NCBI GenBank assembly: GCA_038503035.1
Contig: JAVSML010038729.1
Span: forward strand, 28,070 to 92,069
From: Crocodylus rhombifer
Taxonomy: Eukaryota > Chordata > Crocodylia > Crocodylidae
DNA: 64,000 bases
Direction of reading: 5' to 3'
Shown here: positions 33,761-47,174 of the stretch, piece by piece
How positions within the stretch are numbered: the first letter of the stretch is position 1
Layout: every line of letters starts with the position of its first letter
Position numbers and translations under genes: made by a program
Notes under the pieces: model-generated
Database searches by the model: none
What the model saw: the letters and a program-made list of their open reading frames with translations, nothing else
Told to the model about the DNA's origin: nothing

Positions 33761-34196
33761 TGAGTAGTGAGGTCAAAGACATTATAATTATTTACATCTT
33801 AGAAGAATCCTGGAGGCCTTGAATGGTAGAACTCAGTACTCACAACTGGGGAGTACTTAAATATTTGGCCACTTCATTTTGATACGGCAAGTATGAAAAG
33901 TCTCCTAGCTTCCACTTGTTCAAGTGACCAATAGGAAATCTGGCCTGGGAGTAATAAGTAATCATCATTTGTACGTGGCAACTGCTCTGGATTTCAGTTA
34001 CCCAGCTACTAGCCATCAAAATAACCAATTCAATCAGATGAAGGGAGAGTTTCTTTTCTTTATTTCTCAGGTTCCCTTTTTTTTTTTCTTTTTAGAAAAA
34101 ATAGATTTTATGGGCACTAACAGATGTGGGGGAAAAAAAAAAGGGGGGGATGTACTTTACTAGAAGCAGCAGTGTGTTACTTAAATCTGGCTTCAC
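33761..34196. other. anonymous sequence with homopolymer runs
   Basis: No gene. It contains T-, A- and G-runs near 34.08-34.15 kb. Confidence 0.5.
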
Positions 34197-34320
34197 AGTG
34201 TATGTATAGATTAGGCACTTCAGCAGGGCTTTTTAGCACTTTTATGTTAGGCTGATTCAATCAGCAATTAAATAAAAGCATCATAAAGCTCCACTACAGT
34301 GCCCAGTCTATACAGACATT
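34197..34320. mobile_element. short MITE-like inverted repeat element
   Basis: Terminal arms AGTGTATGTATAGATTAGGC (34197 onward) and GTGCCCAGTCTATACAGACA (34299 onward) are inverted copies with about 5 mismatches in 22. The core is AT-rich and 80 bp long. The terminal word resembles the TACAGACATT family, so it may be an internally deleted relative. Confidence 0.5.
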
Positions 34321-36344
34321 TGGGAAAGCCGGGTCCAACTAACTTGATGCCTCTTCTGGGTATTTATAGGTGTGGCACCATTTTTATTCCATGTCTGCAA
34401 GGAACCTATAAGCCAAATAAATAAATGCATATAACACCTAACTTGTAACTTGATGATTACTTTACCTGGATAATTACTTGTTGCAGCTTGAGCAATTTTT
34501 TAAATAATTTTTTAAGGTGTGCTACCTAGTGTGAAGAGGATAGTCCTAGATCTACTCATATTTATATATATTTATCCCAGTAAAAATTGTGGCAAGTTTT
34601 AAAGACAGTACTATACAATATATGGTCCTAACCAAATTAATTTCCTTATCCTGTAGCCAGAAATCTGCTTGCTAAACTGATTTTTGAAAGACCAGAACTT
34701 CACAGAAAATACATATACAATTGTATCTGAGAACATCTGTATACTTCATAAGGTTGGAAAAAAGTGTTACAGGAAACAATATAGTCCCTGTAAGTGTTAA
34801 GACACATTTTATTAGCTGGGTATGAATTCATGTGCACAATTTCCTCTTTACTTTTCCTAAATGATAAAAAAACCCTGAAAAACTAACAGGTAACACTAAG
34901 GTGATTTAATCTGTTCTCTTCTTTTGCCATCAGCTGGATGTTAGTTGTGTATGAAAGTGACAGATGCTACTCTAGTGTCACTTGCTTCTTTAGGGAATTG
35001 TTACTGTAAACCAACTGCACATTGGCTCTTGTCTCAAGACAGCTCAAGTCCTATACATATGAAATATCCTTTCAAAATAAAACCTGTGAAACATTTCAGT
35101 GCATATTCTTGAAAAATCTAAAGCTCCCAGAGGAGTTTTTCAGAGAAGGAGCATGATGTTCTGGCAAATTAGGAGCTACAGTATACATTATTTCCATTAT
35201 AACTATTGCGACCAGTTCTTGGATGCACTTAACTGAGTATGTCCTCAGCACTGTATTATATTTCTATATGCCTTACGGATGGGTCTGGTTGTACCTGCTA
35301 TTTCTCGCTCTCATAGCAAAAGGCACACAGTTTTCCATGGGAAAAAAAAAGGAATCTTACAAATTAGCTCTATGGGATTTTGGAATTCAGTGCACCAAGG
35401 GACTTCTATTTTACAATTTTAACTATATCCTACATTTAGTGTATGTTAAATTTTTATTTTTTTTTTTTTAATGTTTTTGTTTTTATATCTGGAGCTCAAT
35501 CTCTGCGTGGGCCTGTACTGAGTGCAGATCACTCTTATAATTCTGGCACCACTTTGTCCTTTCATTCTGGTACCCTTTCCATAGCACTGGAGCTCCTGGC
35601 CTGGTCACCCAGCTATGGCAAGGCAGAACTATTTCGAAAGCAGACATGTTGGGTAGACTGGGAAGGGCTGTGGAAGAAGTTATCCTTCTTCAACTGGTTT
35701 CCAGTCTTCTCAGCATGCCCCTCTTGGAAACAAAGGCATTCCAGACAGATCCACCTGACTTATGTAGTGGTTCTGGCTCTGCACCACCCCTGGCTCTGCA
35801 CCATCCCTGGGATGCAGTATCACTGTATCCCAGTTGAGAACCAGTGTCCTAGGCTGAGGAAGTAGAATGGCCCAGATCCTGAAGGGAGAAGTAGCTCTGT
35901 GCAGGGTATCCTACAGATAAGTGGATAAGGTGTTTATGTTGTGTTTGGCATTTGTTTTAGTCACAAGGCATGGAAGTGGATGAAGGGAAGATGGGAGGCC
36001 ACTGTGGGTGGGGAAACACAGCAAACAATAAGATCTTACTTGATAGGAACCTATCATTCTTTGAGTTCTCACTTGAAAGGAAAGGAGAAAGTCATGGCAA
36101 CAAAATATTACTTGTTCTCAGGGTGGAAGTAATACCAGAAATAGATGGAAAAAGAAAATCCACAGGTCTGATCTAGCTATGTACACACAGAGATTTAGAA
36201 AGGCAGACAGAGATAGTGATTAAGTTGTTTGTATTTTGGGGCAGAAGAGTAGAGGACAAGAGTGTAGATATAGCAAGGGTTGTTCTTAGCTTCTGTTTCC
36301 TGTTTTACAGTTGTTATGCTTAAAATATATTTGCATGACTTAGT
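34321..36344. other. anonymous AT-rich sequence
   Basis: No gene recognised. A short imperfect duplication of GGCTCTGCACCA-CCCTGG lies near 35.78-35.81 kb. Confidence 0.55.
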
Positions 36345-36465
36345 TTTTCTGTTTCATAGATTTCATAGACATTCAGGCTGGAAGGGACCCCGGAGGATCA
36401 TCGAGTCCAGCCCCCTGCCCCATGGGCAGGAAGTCAGCAGGGATCATAGGATCCCAGCAAGATAA
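36345..36465 (-). mobile_element. CR1 LINE 3'-end fragment
   Basis: The plus strand shows TTTCATAGATTTCATAGA, then GGCTGGAAGGGACCCCGGAG and ATCATCGAGTCCAGCCCCCT. On the minus strand this is the canonical CR1 3' UTR (GGGCTGGACTCGATGATCC) ending in TCTATGAAA repeats. Only about 115 bp remain. Confidence 0.85.
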
Positions 36466-37714
36466 TCTATGATCTTTATTTTTTCAACAGAAATACTGTA
36501 GCCTCAAAATTGGATAAATGTGTTTGCCATCTAGTTTGCAGTTCAAACAAAAATTCCATGTCGTTACATTGTTATGCATGATGAAATCTCAGATGGGAAA
36601 AATGAAGTCACCAAAGTGTTTTTAATTTTGAAAAATTCAGCAAACCACTAGTTGTAATAACTATTATTGCAGCATGTAGAAAATATGCGGAAGTATTCAG
36701 AATTCTCCATAGTCTGAGATTTAAAAGATCTTGACAAACAAAAATAGTTAGTCTAACTATGTTAGAAAAATGAGAAAATTGTTGCCTCATCTTCAGACTG
36801 TAATGGCCTTAGAAATTACTGTCCAACCCACCGGCTAATCCACCCAACATAAAGTGATGTTGCATGAGTGCTGCAGTTGCCCACCTGCTATCTTGCTTTT
36901 CTTCTCATAAAAATGTTGTTGTTACATCTCTGAAGAAGTACTTTTAAAAAACTAAAATGTTAAGTTGCATTGTGACAAGTCTTTCTTGTGCTTCAGAATC
37001 CAAACAAAGTTTGAGTGGCTTTCTTTTCTTTCAGCCTCAGCAACATGATAAAAAAAAAATAGATGACCAGCCATCTATTCAAGGGAGTGCAATGAGGGTC
37101 TGCAAGCTCAATGTTTGTGGGAGGCCACTTCCCAAAGGAAAATCATTAGACTGACTAATATTGTGAGCCCACAAGGGTATATTTTAGCACTGAGAATAAA
37201 TATGGCAGAAAAAAAATTCAAGAAGAATATATCCATATTAGATAAGAAGGAGCTATTTAAGTGAAACCATCAAGACTCACTTCTGCTTCTATGCTTAGGG
37301 GGGGGCCAAAAAAACTCAGGTTTGTAACACTCAGGGTTCAGAGGAGGACAAATAGCACTAATCTATTATTAAAGTGCAGTATTTTGCATGTTATATTGCA
37401 TCTCTTTCCCTGTTCTGAGCAGAGAAAATACAGGAGCTAATCCCCCCTGTCCCTCCTCCCCACAACTCTAAATCAGCATATCTTTCTTAAAAAGGCAGGA
37501 AAGCTGACTATTATAAACTGAAGCCTCAAGAAAAAGTCCAAGGCAGAGCATTTTCAGAAGTCTAGCACTGAAGCAGAAAAAATGTCAGCAATCATATAAA
37601 GGTCCTCATTCCACAGTAAGGATTGCAGTCCCAGTAAGCCAAGTGAACAAGATTTGAAGACAGCAGAAGGATGGCCATTCATAGGGATGCAACTGAAAAC
37701 AGCAACAACAGTAT
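36466..37714. other. anonymous AT-rich sequence
   Basis: No gene or clear repeat. The last ~70 bp may be diverged upstream CR1 sequence belonging to the next feature. Confidence 0.5.
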
Positions 37715-38404
37715 TCCCAAAGATTAACAGTGTCAGCAGGACCAGATGTACTTCATCCAAGAGTGCTGAAGTCATCGTGGTACCTCTGGCAAAACGTTTG
37801 CAAAACTTGTGGCACTTAGGGAAGGTGCCTGAATAATGGAAGAGGGCCAATGTGGTACCCATCTTCAAGAAGGGGAGGAGAAAGGCCCCAGGCAACTATA
37901 GGCCAATTAGCCTAACTTCTATCCCAGGAAAAATTCTGGAAAAATTCATCAGAGAGTCTATGTCTATGTCTACGCTCACAGAAGGTAGGATTCAAAATGA
38001 TAGCCAGCATGGCTTCATCATGGGCAGGTCTTGGCTTACAAATCTCATCTCCTTCTATGACCAAGTAACTCACCACCCGGATAAGGGAGAGGAGGTCGAC
38101 ATTGCATATCTAGATTTCCAAAAGGCTTTTGATCTGCTATCTAATGATGTTTTCATAGAAAAATTGGAGGATTGCGGGCTTAACTGCTCAACCGTTAGGT
38201 GGGTAGGAAGTTGGCTGTGGGGTAGGACCCAGAGAGTTCTGATGAACGGATCTGTGTCATTCTGGCGAGAAGTGGCCAGTGGTGTCCCTCAGGAGTCCGT
38301 GCTTGGTCCAGTGCTTTTCAACTTATTTATCAATGATTTGGATGTGGGGGTGAAGTGCTCATTGGTCAAGTTTGCGGACGACACCAAGTTGTGGGGGAGA
38401 AAGC
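37715..38404 (+). pseudogene. internal CR1 ORF2 fragment, truncated at both ends
   Basis: Recognisable from the AGPDVLHPRVL-like segment at about 37735 through VPIFKKG (37855), [12 protein letters not shown] (about 37890), QHGFIMGRS (about 38005), the motif A equivalent [10 protein letters not shown] (about 38104), motif B with Gly changed to Glu (VPQESVLGP, about 38284) and intact motif C FADD (about 38373). A TAA stop at 37834-37836 interrupts the segment corresponding to EVPEDW. Homology stops abruptly at about 38404 after the DDTKLWG segment, where unrelated AT-rich sequence starts. CR1 copies normally keep their 3' end, so the missing C-terminus and 3' UTR indicate a later deletion or rearrangement. 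Confidence 0.88.
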
Positions 38405-41400
38405 AATTAGAAAAGTTTTTCTGACAAAACCAAAACCAACACATAAGCAACTCCAAAGTGTTCAATTTTTTACTGTGTTATCCAATAAGAAAAAAAATCC
38501 ATACAAACCAAGGCAAGTGATATAAATAACAGAGCTAAAGCAAACATTTAGAGACCACAACTGAGAAACTCTCACAAGTTACTGAGGAACAGATAGTTTA
38601 GGATGCTTGGATTGTAGTAATTCTATAGGGGATTTATTTTAAAAAGGCACATACTTTTATGAAATATAGCCCTGTTCTTCTGTGTCTCAAAGCCAAAACA
38701 CAAATCTCTGAAATTCATTTTAAACATAGGTACTGTATTACTTTAAGGGTCAATACTTTGAGATCAGTCTTCTTTTCTGCCTACAATGTGTGGAACCAAG
38801 AGAAGACCATCAACACTTGTGCATCAGTTCCCGTAGAGAAAATATTTCCTCCCCTCCCCACCATGAAATTTCTCTTTCTGAAGACCCCAGATATCTGCAA
38901 ATATCAGCAATGATTCAGTCTCATTTCTATTCCACTTGGAGACCTTGGAAGGATTTATACAGGGCCTAACATAACCATTCATTAAATATAAGAGTCATCA
39001 GGAGGCATATTTGTTCTGATGTATCAAGGAGATATTCCTCACAATGCTTAGGCCAAACTTTGCTCCTAGAGGACCTGGAAGAAAATGTCATATTCCTTCA
39101 GGGGTCCCATTTCTCTAAATACTTCATGTGTGCTGCAAGACCACCAGGTGATAGACCAAATCTGTCATTTACTCAAAACTGTCCACATTGCCTCCACACG
39201 GATGTCCTTTTCATTCTCTCATGGTTTCCTGTTTTGTAATACTTTGGTTGCCCTGATGGCATACACTTTTCTTTCCCCTCCCCCATTTTTCAATGAAGTT
39301 ATTAAGAAACTGGAAGCTAAACATGAAAGAAACTACAGGCCAAACCCATAAGCTCCTTTCTCAAAAGAGTTTATGAAGGATTAGAGGGACACATTCTTGA
39401 AATGTGAAGCATGGCTTCAGAGTATTGTATATTTGCAGCAATAACAAAAAAGCACTATTATTTCCTAGGTCATTCTTATTAAATACTCTGGCAAACTTGC
39501 TAAACTCCTTCCTTTCTTGCACATGATAGATAAGTGAAAGCACTGGTAAATTTTACAGCTATGCCTTACACATTCAGCACCTAGTCAGCAGCTGTAGCAG
39601 TTTGCTCAGCATTGTGATATATGAATAGTGTAAACCAATGCTAGAAGTTCTTGCAATTCAGCAGCTTCATCTTATCCAATGTAAGCACCCTCTCTAAAAT
39701 CTGAGTTCATGATATTTACCCAAAATGCTGTATGCCCTGGCTCTCTGCTTTCCTTCTTCAGTATTGTGATGCAAAAATCCACAAGTGTAAAAAAGATATT
39801 CTTGAGGAGAAATTAAAACATCTCTTAATTAATATAAGTCATCCTTTCCCTGCAAGTATTTGTTTAAGATAACAACTCCAGTTTTATAAAATGTAAACTT
39901 TACATTAATAAAATGAATTAACATTCATTAAGAGAAAATCCTCAGCCCCTATACTTCCATGCTTAGACTTGTACCAATATTTGGGTCATTACCAAGTATT
40001 TCAATTACCATAGTTTATAAGTTGGGCAAATATAGTTAACTCAAATCACAACATAATTTAAATTATTGGGGGGACAGGGGGATATCACACCAGAAAAATC
40101 TCTTCTTTTAAAATTCTTGTTGATGAACCAGTTAGAGAAACAAGTGGCTTAAGCCTGAAGCTCATGAACGCCATACTTGCAAGCGCAACTTAAAATACTC
40201 ACGGGTTATCAGTTAATCAGTAGACTGTTCAAACAGTGAAGTTTTCTTTGTGAAAAATGGGTATATGCAACCACATTTATAATTAATATGCAAAACATTT
40301 GGATAAAGTTGACTTGATAGTGCCTTTTTGTTCCTTTTTCATTACCTGCTGCATGTTGTGAGAGCTCAGAGGAAGAGTTGGAAGGAGAGGGTAGAACTTT
40401 ATGAAGAACTGCATTTTTCATTCTTCATATGCAGGTCAGATGGGTTCTTATTCCATTTTCCCTCTGGACCCTGCTACCATTCCATTCAGAAGAATCAGTC
40501 CAAAAACAGCAAGGTGTTCAAACATTAAAAACTAAAGATACATTTCTGAAAGAAAAGTGAAAAATCCATCCCTTCCATTTGCTTTGGGAGCAAATATAGA
40601 TATTCTAGATATTATTCCCCAGTCTATTACCAGACTCCTCACTTAATCCATGGAATTAACTTGCATGACTGGTTTAAGTGTTTCTTGTTTTGGTTTGGTT
40701 TGGTTTAGCATTTTTAAAAAACACACTTGTAACTTCACCTGGCAGCACAATATTGTGAATGGCACAAAAAAATAATTCCCTTCTGTGGTAATTGAGTTTG
40801 TGGTATTTGCTACTGTGTTAAATACATACAACAGTAAAGTCAAATACTGTGGTTAGGTGCCAGGAAGTACTTGTTCATTGTTGAAAGGTGCCCACTGTGT
40901 GAAAAGAGGAAGCACTTCTGAAAGCACTTCCCTTTTTTTTTTTAGCCACAGTATTCTAAGGGGACATTTCATTTAATCTACACAGATGTAAATCTCAGGA
41001 ATGATGAGAGCAGAAATCTGGAAACAGTTCTTCCATAACTTGTTTTAGTCAAACAGTGATGAAGCAAGAGCAACCATGGACAAAATGTGACTTGAGTGTA
41101 ATTGTTTATCTTACACTGTGCTCAACTGGACCAGAGTTGGCAAGCATGAACAGAAAGCAATAGACAAAAACAGAAAAAGCAGTTTTAATTAATAGCATTC
41201 ATTCAGCTGGACTATGACAGGCCTCTAAACCCTTAATTTCCCTAACCCTATATAAAGTGTTGGAAAAATATGAGCCAACACCACTTCACAAGCAGGTGTT
41301 TCTCTTTGGACTCCAGGGTACAAGGAAAAAAACAACTGTTCTCAGTGAAGCAAGCCACTATTTATTGTGTAATCAACACCACTTTGCATCCCAGCTTTGT

Positions 41401-41649
41401 TACATTATCCTTCTTTTTCCACCCAGCTAAAGCACTACACAATAAATATGAAACAAAGCAATCATGGGTACTAGCTCATGAATTAGAAATACAACTAAAC
41501 AAACTGCATATTGTCAGCAATGTAAGTTAGAAGGAATTCTACCAGAAACAAAATATTTATAAATTATATAACAAACTAAGGTCACATCTTGCAGTTACTG
41601 AAAGAAGTTGGGTGTGCAGTGACACACGTACAAAGAAGTGAGAGGAAGA
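38405..41649. other. anonymous AT-rich sequence
   Basis: No gene, RNA or repeat family recognised in about 3.2 kb apart from a (GGTTT)n run near 40.69 kb. Open frames here are short and without domains. Confidence 0.55.
40689..40708. repeat. (GGTTT)n pentanucleotide repeat
   Basis: Four consecutive GGTTT-type units. Confidence 0.85.
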
Positions 41650-41760
41650 ATAGTCTTTCAACTTATGGACTGAACTGGGTCTCAAAAGTCCTGGGTTCAA
41701 ACCTTGGTTCTGCTCTTAAACATTTCTCCCCAGGTGACAATCTAGAAAGAGTATAAGGCT
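41650..41760 (+). mobile_element. MIR-like tRNA-derived SINE fragment
   Basis: GACTGAACTGGGTCTCAAAA, then GTCCTGGGTTCAAACC and TTGGTTCTGCTCTTAA resemble the tRNA-related head of amniote MIR-class SINEs. The GGGTTCAAACC word (41694-41704) matches an RNA polymerase III B box. The copy is truncated and diverged. The call rests on pattern recognition only. Confidence 0.5.
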
Positions 41761-41790
41761 TCCTTTTTCCTAACCATTGTCTGTTTGGCC

Positions 41791-41953
41791 ACTTAGGGCA
41801 CATCCAGACAAGCACAGCTGTGCAGTATGTAGCACCACAAATACGTTTGCAATGCCACACCACACAGTCTGGTGTTCTCTGAGCTGCAAGGGCTCACTGC
41901 TGGAGTGTGCACTGCTTTGGGTTATTTTGACCCCTGGATATCCACATTTCTTT
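41791..41953 (-). mobile_element. 'CATCYAGAC' MITE, half copy
   Basis: The terminus CTTAGGGCACATCCAGACAA matches the reverse complement of the right end of the 47.7-kb element. Further matches include the TGCAGTATGTAGCA and GCTGCAAGGG segments and TTGACCCCTGGATATCCA, where similarity stops. Only one half is present. Confidence 0.6.
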
Positions 41954-44510
41954 ACCAATACAGATACCATTATTCTAATGATTTTTGTTTTGATTTTTTT
42001 TTAATTTTACCTAAATTTTGGAGTCATGTTTTGCTTGTCAACCATCCAATGAGGGCACAACAGTGCTGGACCTCCTGATAGCATCTTTAAAAACAGAATA
42101 GATAAAATGGCAAGACAGCATCCTATAGAATCCCACATATAAAGGCTTTTCTCAAATACTAACATGTTGGAAAATAACAATCCTACAATTAGAAGAGGTC
42201 TTGAATAACCTCAACAGCTGTTGAATCAGTAGATTCAGTTAATAAGTAGAAACACACTATGGCAAAGCATATATTATTACCTACCACATGATCATTTTTG
42301 AAAAAAAAAAATTTGCTTTTATCCAAGTGTTTTGGGCTGTTATAGTGTCCCTTTAAGGAATCTGTAACAATAATGCTTACAAATAGCATGTGTGCTTGCT
42401 ACCTGTTTTCCCAACCTACAAATATGTTTTTCTTCTCTTACATGCAACCTGAGGTCATCTTCATATATGCCTTAGTATGTGTGACTCCAGGTAAAATGAT
42501 GCTTTAAAAAAAGTTCAATTAATTTCTTGAACTGAATTGCAGAAAGTAATGGGAGAAAATAATCTTTCTAATGCTTAAATATGATTTGATGTAGATGAGT
42601 CTGTATGCAAAGAATGTAGTCTAATTTCCCCTGTGGTTCATAGGGCCTCATTCTCTGGATCCCATTTTTATGCTTTTCCGTAGAAACAGATTGTGTGCAT
42701 ACAAACTGAGGAAAAAGCTGTGAAGCAAACCACACACAGGTGGATCCAAAATGTGGAATTCATTTAGGGGATTGGGAATGTGCCAATGTACCTCAAAGAA
42801 GGGATGGGTGTCATCTTTACTGAGATTGTGAAACAGCTATTTTCACAGATCTCTTGTTAGCCAATAGGAATGCATCTCTATGAAGTTACTGTTTGTAATG
42901 AGACATGGCCAACAGGGCTCAGAGTACAGATTCTTGAAACTGGCAATTATGATTACAAATACAGAAAATGTTATATTTTAACTCAATTACTTAAATCAGA
43001 TGGGAAGTTAATGCCCTCTTCTGACCCTAAGATACATGGAAAAAAGATTATTCAGAAGGCTACAAAGATGAAGTATGTAACAGTTGAGAAATATTTTCTA
43101 CTTAACTTAAGACTTACACTATGTAAGGGGCTATGCGTGCTGCTTGGAAATCCCATGGGTTCTTTGATAACTTTGGGGCAACAGAGTAGCAGCCAAATAT
43201 TTTGTAGCTTGTTAGGCAGGACTTCAAGGGCCTTGTTACACATTATACTGCAAGCTGCTCAAATGTTGCTCATCTAGGTCAAGTTTTGAGCAGTCACATG
43301 TTCTACCCAGCAAGGGTCTACACTGTCAGTGTCAGGGGAACAAGCAGAGAAAGATTACCACCACACTGCCACCAGTTGGCTTGAGCCCAGCCCAGAAAGC
43401 AGTGGTGGTGGCTTGGCAGGCAGATTAACCGGTCCCTGCCTGCTGCCCAAGGACAAACGGTGGAAGCAGCCATAAGCAAGCAAGGGGGTGGGGGGAGGGG
43501 GGATGGGAAAGGCAGTGGGCCCAATCTGAGCCAGTGGGGAAAGGGTGAGGTGTTTAATGTGTGGCCACTTTAGGCTATATGTATATGTAACACAAACTGG
43601 GGACTACAGGTCAGAGAGAAACCTAGGCTGATTGGTGTAATTTTCAAGCCACCTAAAGAGTGTTTAAAACTTGTTTCAGGTGTGACTGTATGGACAATCC
43701 AGGAATTGAGCTCCAAGGGCTGCCTAGGCTTAAGATGCAACAAGGCCCTAAATAGCATAACTGCCTCAGAAAGCACAAATTCATTCTCCCCAGTTCTATA
43801 AACCAGCCCTTTGCAAAAAGGGCACAAAAAACATGGAGGAGGTAGAAAAGGAAGTTACTGCAATCCCCTTATGTTGCCAGAACCACGTACCTTAGGTAGC
43901 GTGGTTGAGTTTATGCTCTGGAACCTTTTGGAAGAACACCACAGGAGTCCTTTTATACTAGACAATTACATATCCTTCAACATGAAGCATTGATCAGCCA
44001 TGTAAAGAAACTCACATGCCAACTCAGGACGTCTTCATTGTCATTCCCTGAAAACCCCTATTTCCAAAGTCAAAAGACCCTCTCTGACAAGAGGACTTCA
44101 TCTTCCTAAGAGTTCCAAGCCAGGGGCTTTTACTAGAACATCTTAGGTAATTTCAGGAGTCCTAAAGGGATATTAGGAAAGGGAGCCTCTGAGCCAAACA
44201 CAGTTACCTTTAGGGTGGAGGGTTGCATTTGTGATCTCACTAACCATTCATAGATGTGCATTACCCAAAACGTAGTTAAGCAGAAAACAAATTGTTGAAA
44301 TGAAACCTTTGCTCCCCCATACCCACCCCAAAATGGCCTAAATGCTACCAAGTATCTTTGATGGAATGATATTAAGTAATACAGATTTTGCACAGCATCA
44401 ACAAGTTTAACATTTATAACCTTTTCATTTTGGTTTTTTTTTTTTTGCATTGCCATCCTTAAATATGTACTTTACACTTTACTCTCATGTGGTCATACCA
44501 TCTAGATGCA
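41954..44510. other. anonymous sequence
   Basis: Mostly AT-rich with no gene recognised. A GC-richer patch at 43.33-43.55 kb yields overlapping frames without domains. The frame at 42870-43277 has no homology that I recognise. Confidence 0.5.
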
Positions 44511-44965
44511 CAGTGCGAGACCAGTTCATGGGCTGGATAAACAGTTGGGGGGCCAGCCCTGTGGGCCAAATCAAGCCCATGAGCACTCTTCACTCCATGC
44601 AGTTTGGGGCTCCTGCTCTAGCTGGTCTGTGGCAGATGTTGCATGGAGTGCGAATTCCAGACCGGCTGGAGGAAGTACGAGATCTGGCATTGGGGAAGTA
44701 CCAGATCAAGGAGACAGCCTGTTGAAAATGATGTGCACCCCCCACCCCCCAAGACATGCATGTCAGTTCTAGTGCTTCCCCCTGAGACCAACCTGAGACT
44801 GCACTGTATTCAGTGCCTGCCCCAGACTGGTCACAATGGGTGCTGAATCTGGCATGTAGGGGTGGTCCTGGGTTGGCCCCACATGGGACTAGCAAAAGTA
44901 GGCAGAAAATACAGTCTGGCAAAGAAGAGGCACATCATTTTTGACAGGCTGTCTCTTTGATTTCC
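44511..44965. mobile_element. inverted-repeat element with ~32-bp arms
   Basis: The arm at 44704-44736 (GATCAAGGAGACAGCCTG, then TTGAAAATGATGTGC) is repeated in reverse complement at 44930-44961 with about three differences. The 190-bp loop is GC-rich. Sequence to the left (44511-44700) has similar composition and a further TCATGGGCT...AGCCCATGA inversion, so the true element may be larger. The outer boundary is uncertain. Confidence 0.55.
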
Positions 44966-46260
44966 CTGCTTTAAACAAATAAAATGAAGTAGCATAAAAA
45001 GTCTATTTTAAGATATGCTAAACAGTTATGAACCCAGTTTACCCTGCATGAGATAGCAACAAACAACACATGAAGCATCATGGACTCTTTTTAGTTCTTG
45101 GAAATACAATCCTGCAGTATTCATATTTACTGGTCCCAGTGGTCAATTTGTTTATTAATGACTGATACTAGAAGAAATTATATTCCAGTGGGAAGCATCC
45201 ATCTGCAAGATCTTCTGGCTTTTGTTCTGTAAAAATGAACTGCCTCCTAGCAACATGAGAGGAACACAAATTCCTTAGAATACTAGACATAGTTTGCCTA
45301 ATCGTTACAACATTTATTCCATATAAATGAAAGGAAGTGGCAAAGGGAGTTTTAGATTTTAAAAGAAGTATAATGTGAAAGAAACTTGAAAGTCAACTAA
45401 TTTATTATTGATGGTGAACTTGTTTGTCCAAAATGAAAACCAGCCTACATCTCTGATCAACTTGAGTGAGCCCAGAAAAACATTTATACAATAAAAGCAA
45501 GCCCTTTTGCAGTTTTTGTGGTTCTTTTTTGGAGCTCAGATAACCATAATAATCCAAGAGGGATTTCCATATTTGAGGGGTTCTCTCATGATCCAAGCAA
45601 GCTTTTTGAGGATTATTCTTTGAAATTTCACTCAGAAGGTCCAGGAAAATGTACTTGCTGTCTCCAGATTGAACTCAAAAAAACAAAACAGAAGGACAAT
45701 GAAAAGCCAGTGTTGTAACTCGCATGAATAGTCTGGATGGCATGAAAATACCTACCGAGCACCTGCCACATTATATATGTGTGTGAATTAGTGACATGCA
45801 CATCAAGATATGCAAACTATAACTTAATATCCAAATTATGCTGCAAAATGCCAGCTCATATCTCATTGCACAGTGTTGGTAAGCTTCACAAGTATGATAT
45901 CCAGCAGCCTTGTGGGAGACAGGAATGAGGAATAATATCCATATTGCATTGTTCCTTACTGGCTGTGCTATATGGCACAAAATAGAAGATGTGATCCTTT
46001 CCTTCAGGCCACCTTTCAGTCAGAGCCATACTTTTCCTTGGTAAACTGTTTTTAGAAACAGAAGGTTAACATACTTTAAAACATGCCAACTGATCTTTTA
46101 AAAAAAAATTTAAACTATTAGCAAGATACAAGGAGGCTATCTAGAGATCACTCAGAAGACTCTTCCTCCATGGAAAAACAATCTCTTGTTCTTTGTATTC
46201 CTTGCCCATGACCACAAAACACATATATACAATTAGCAGAGCTCACATCTCTCAGTGACT
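44966..46260. other. anonymous AT-rich sequence
   Basis: No gene or repeat family recognised. Confidence 0.55.
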
Positions 46261-46510
46261 AAGGCTAGGTGCAGACATTCAGAAAGCCCAAGGAGGAATC
46301 AATCCATGTTATACATTTTCTGTAAGCAGTGTAGTTTAGATTGGTAGTGAACAGAACACACATTAGCCCTTCAGTGGAGGAGAGGTACATCTTAGACTAG
46401 GTTCTGTCATTTTTAAACCAGTCTGTGTGCTGAACTTCTTTTCTGTTCCAGGTATAGACAGGTTTCCAATCACTTATAGCAGTAAGTGTGTAATGTCTGT
46501 ACCTGGCCTA
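46261..46510 (+). mobile_element. 'TACAGACATT' MITE copy 3 (most complete)
   Basis: The left terminus AAGGCTAGGTGCAGACATTC and the right terminus GTAATGTCTGTACCTGGCCT form a clear inverted pair. The 250-bp body matches the 33.5-kb copy along its length. This is the best copy for defining the family. No coding capacity. Confidence 0.8.
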
Positions 46511-47133
46511 TAGAGCTGGGTTTTTTCAGATACAGCAGTGAAGAACTGGTGGGGCTACAACAGTGTCACTAGTTCTGCATCTGGACCTACAACATACATG
46601 GCACCACTGAGTTAATCGAGGGTGCTGGGTCTTAGTGGATTATAGCTCTATAGTGGCATCTACACTATGATGTGAAGATGTGATTACAACTTCTGTAGCA
46701 TAACCAAAAGCTATCCTTAAAAACAGCTAGTTTTTGTACCAATACACCAGTCTACCTACCACATAATGTTCTTAGCCTGACCTAAATGCCTGAGAATTTA
46801 CCCAGGATTTGGGCCATGTTTTCCACCCTGTGTTAAACCTCATGTTTCCGAAAGCCACACTGATATTGGTACCCAAACTAGTTTGGAAATACCTTTGGTT
46901 TATTTGTGATAGACATATCCTATAAGAGGTAAACTACATTCAAGTCAAGGGATTTTTGTACCTTCTCATCTCATTGTTATCTTTCCTCTAGAAGTGGTCA
47001 GGACTGAATTGATCCTTTAGAGAAAGTCCATAAATCTCACCCTTGACTAATACGGTTATCTTCAAAATGTGATTAAATGTTTTCAATGAACATGCCTAGT
47101 TACAACCACAATAAAATATAGCACTTCCAAAAT

Positions 47134-47174
<41 letters not shown>

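Noticed and set aside
41650..41760. Possible functional tRNA gene because of the B-box-like word
   Set aside because: No cloverleaf can be drawn and no A box is convincing; the pattern fits a SINE head.
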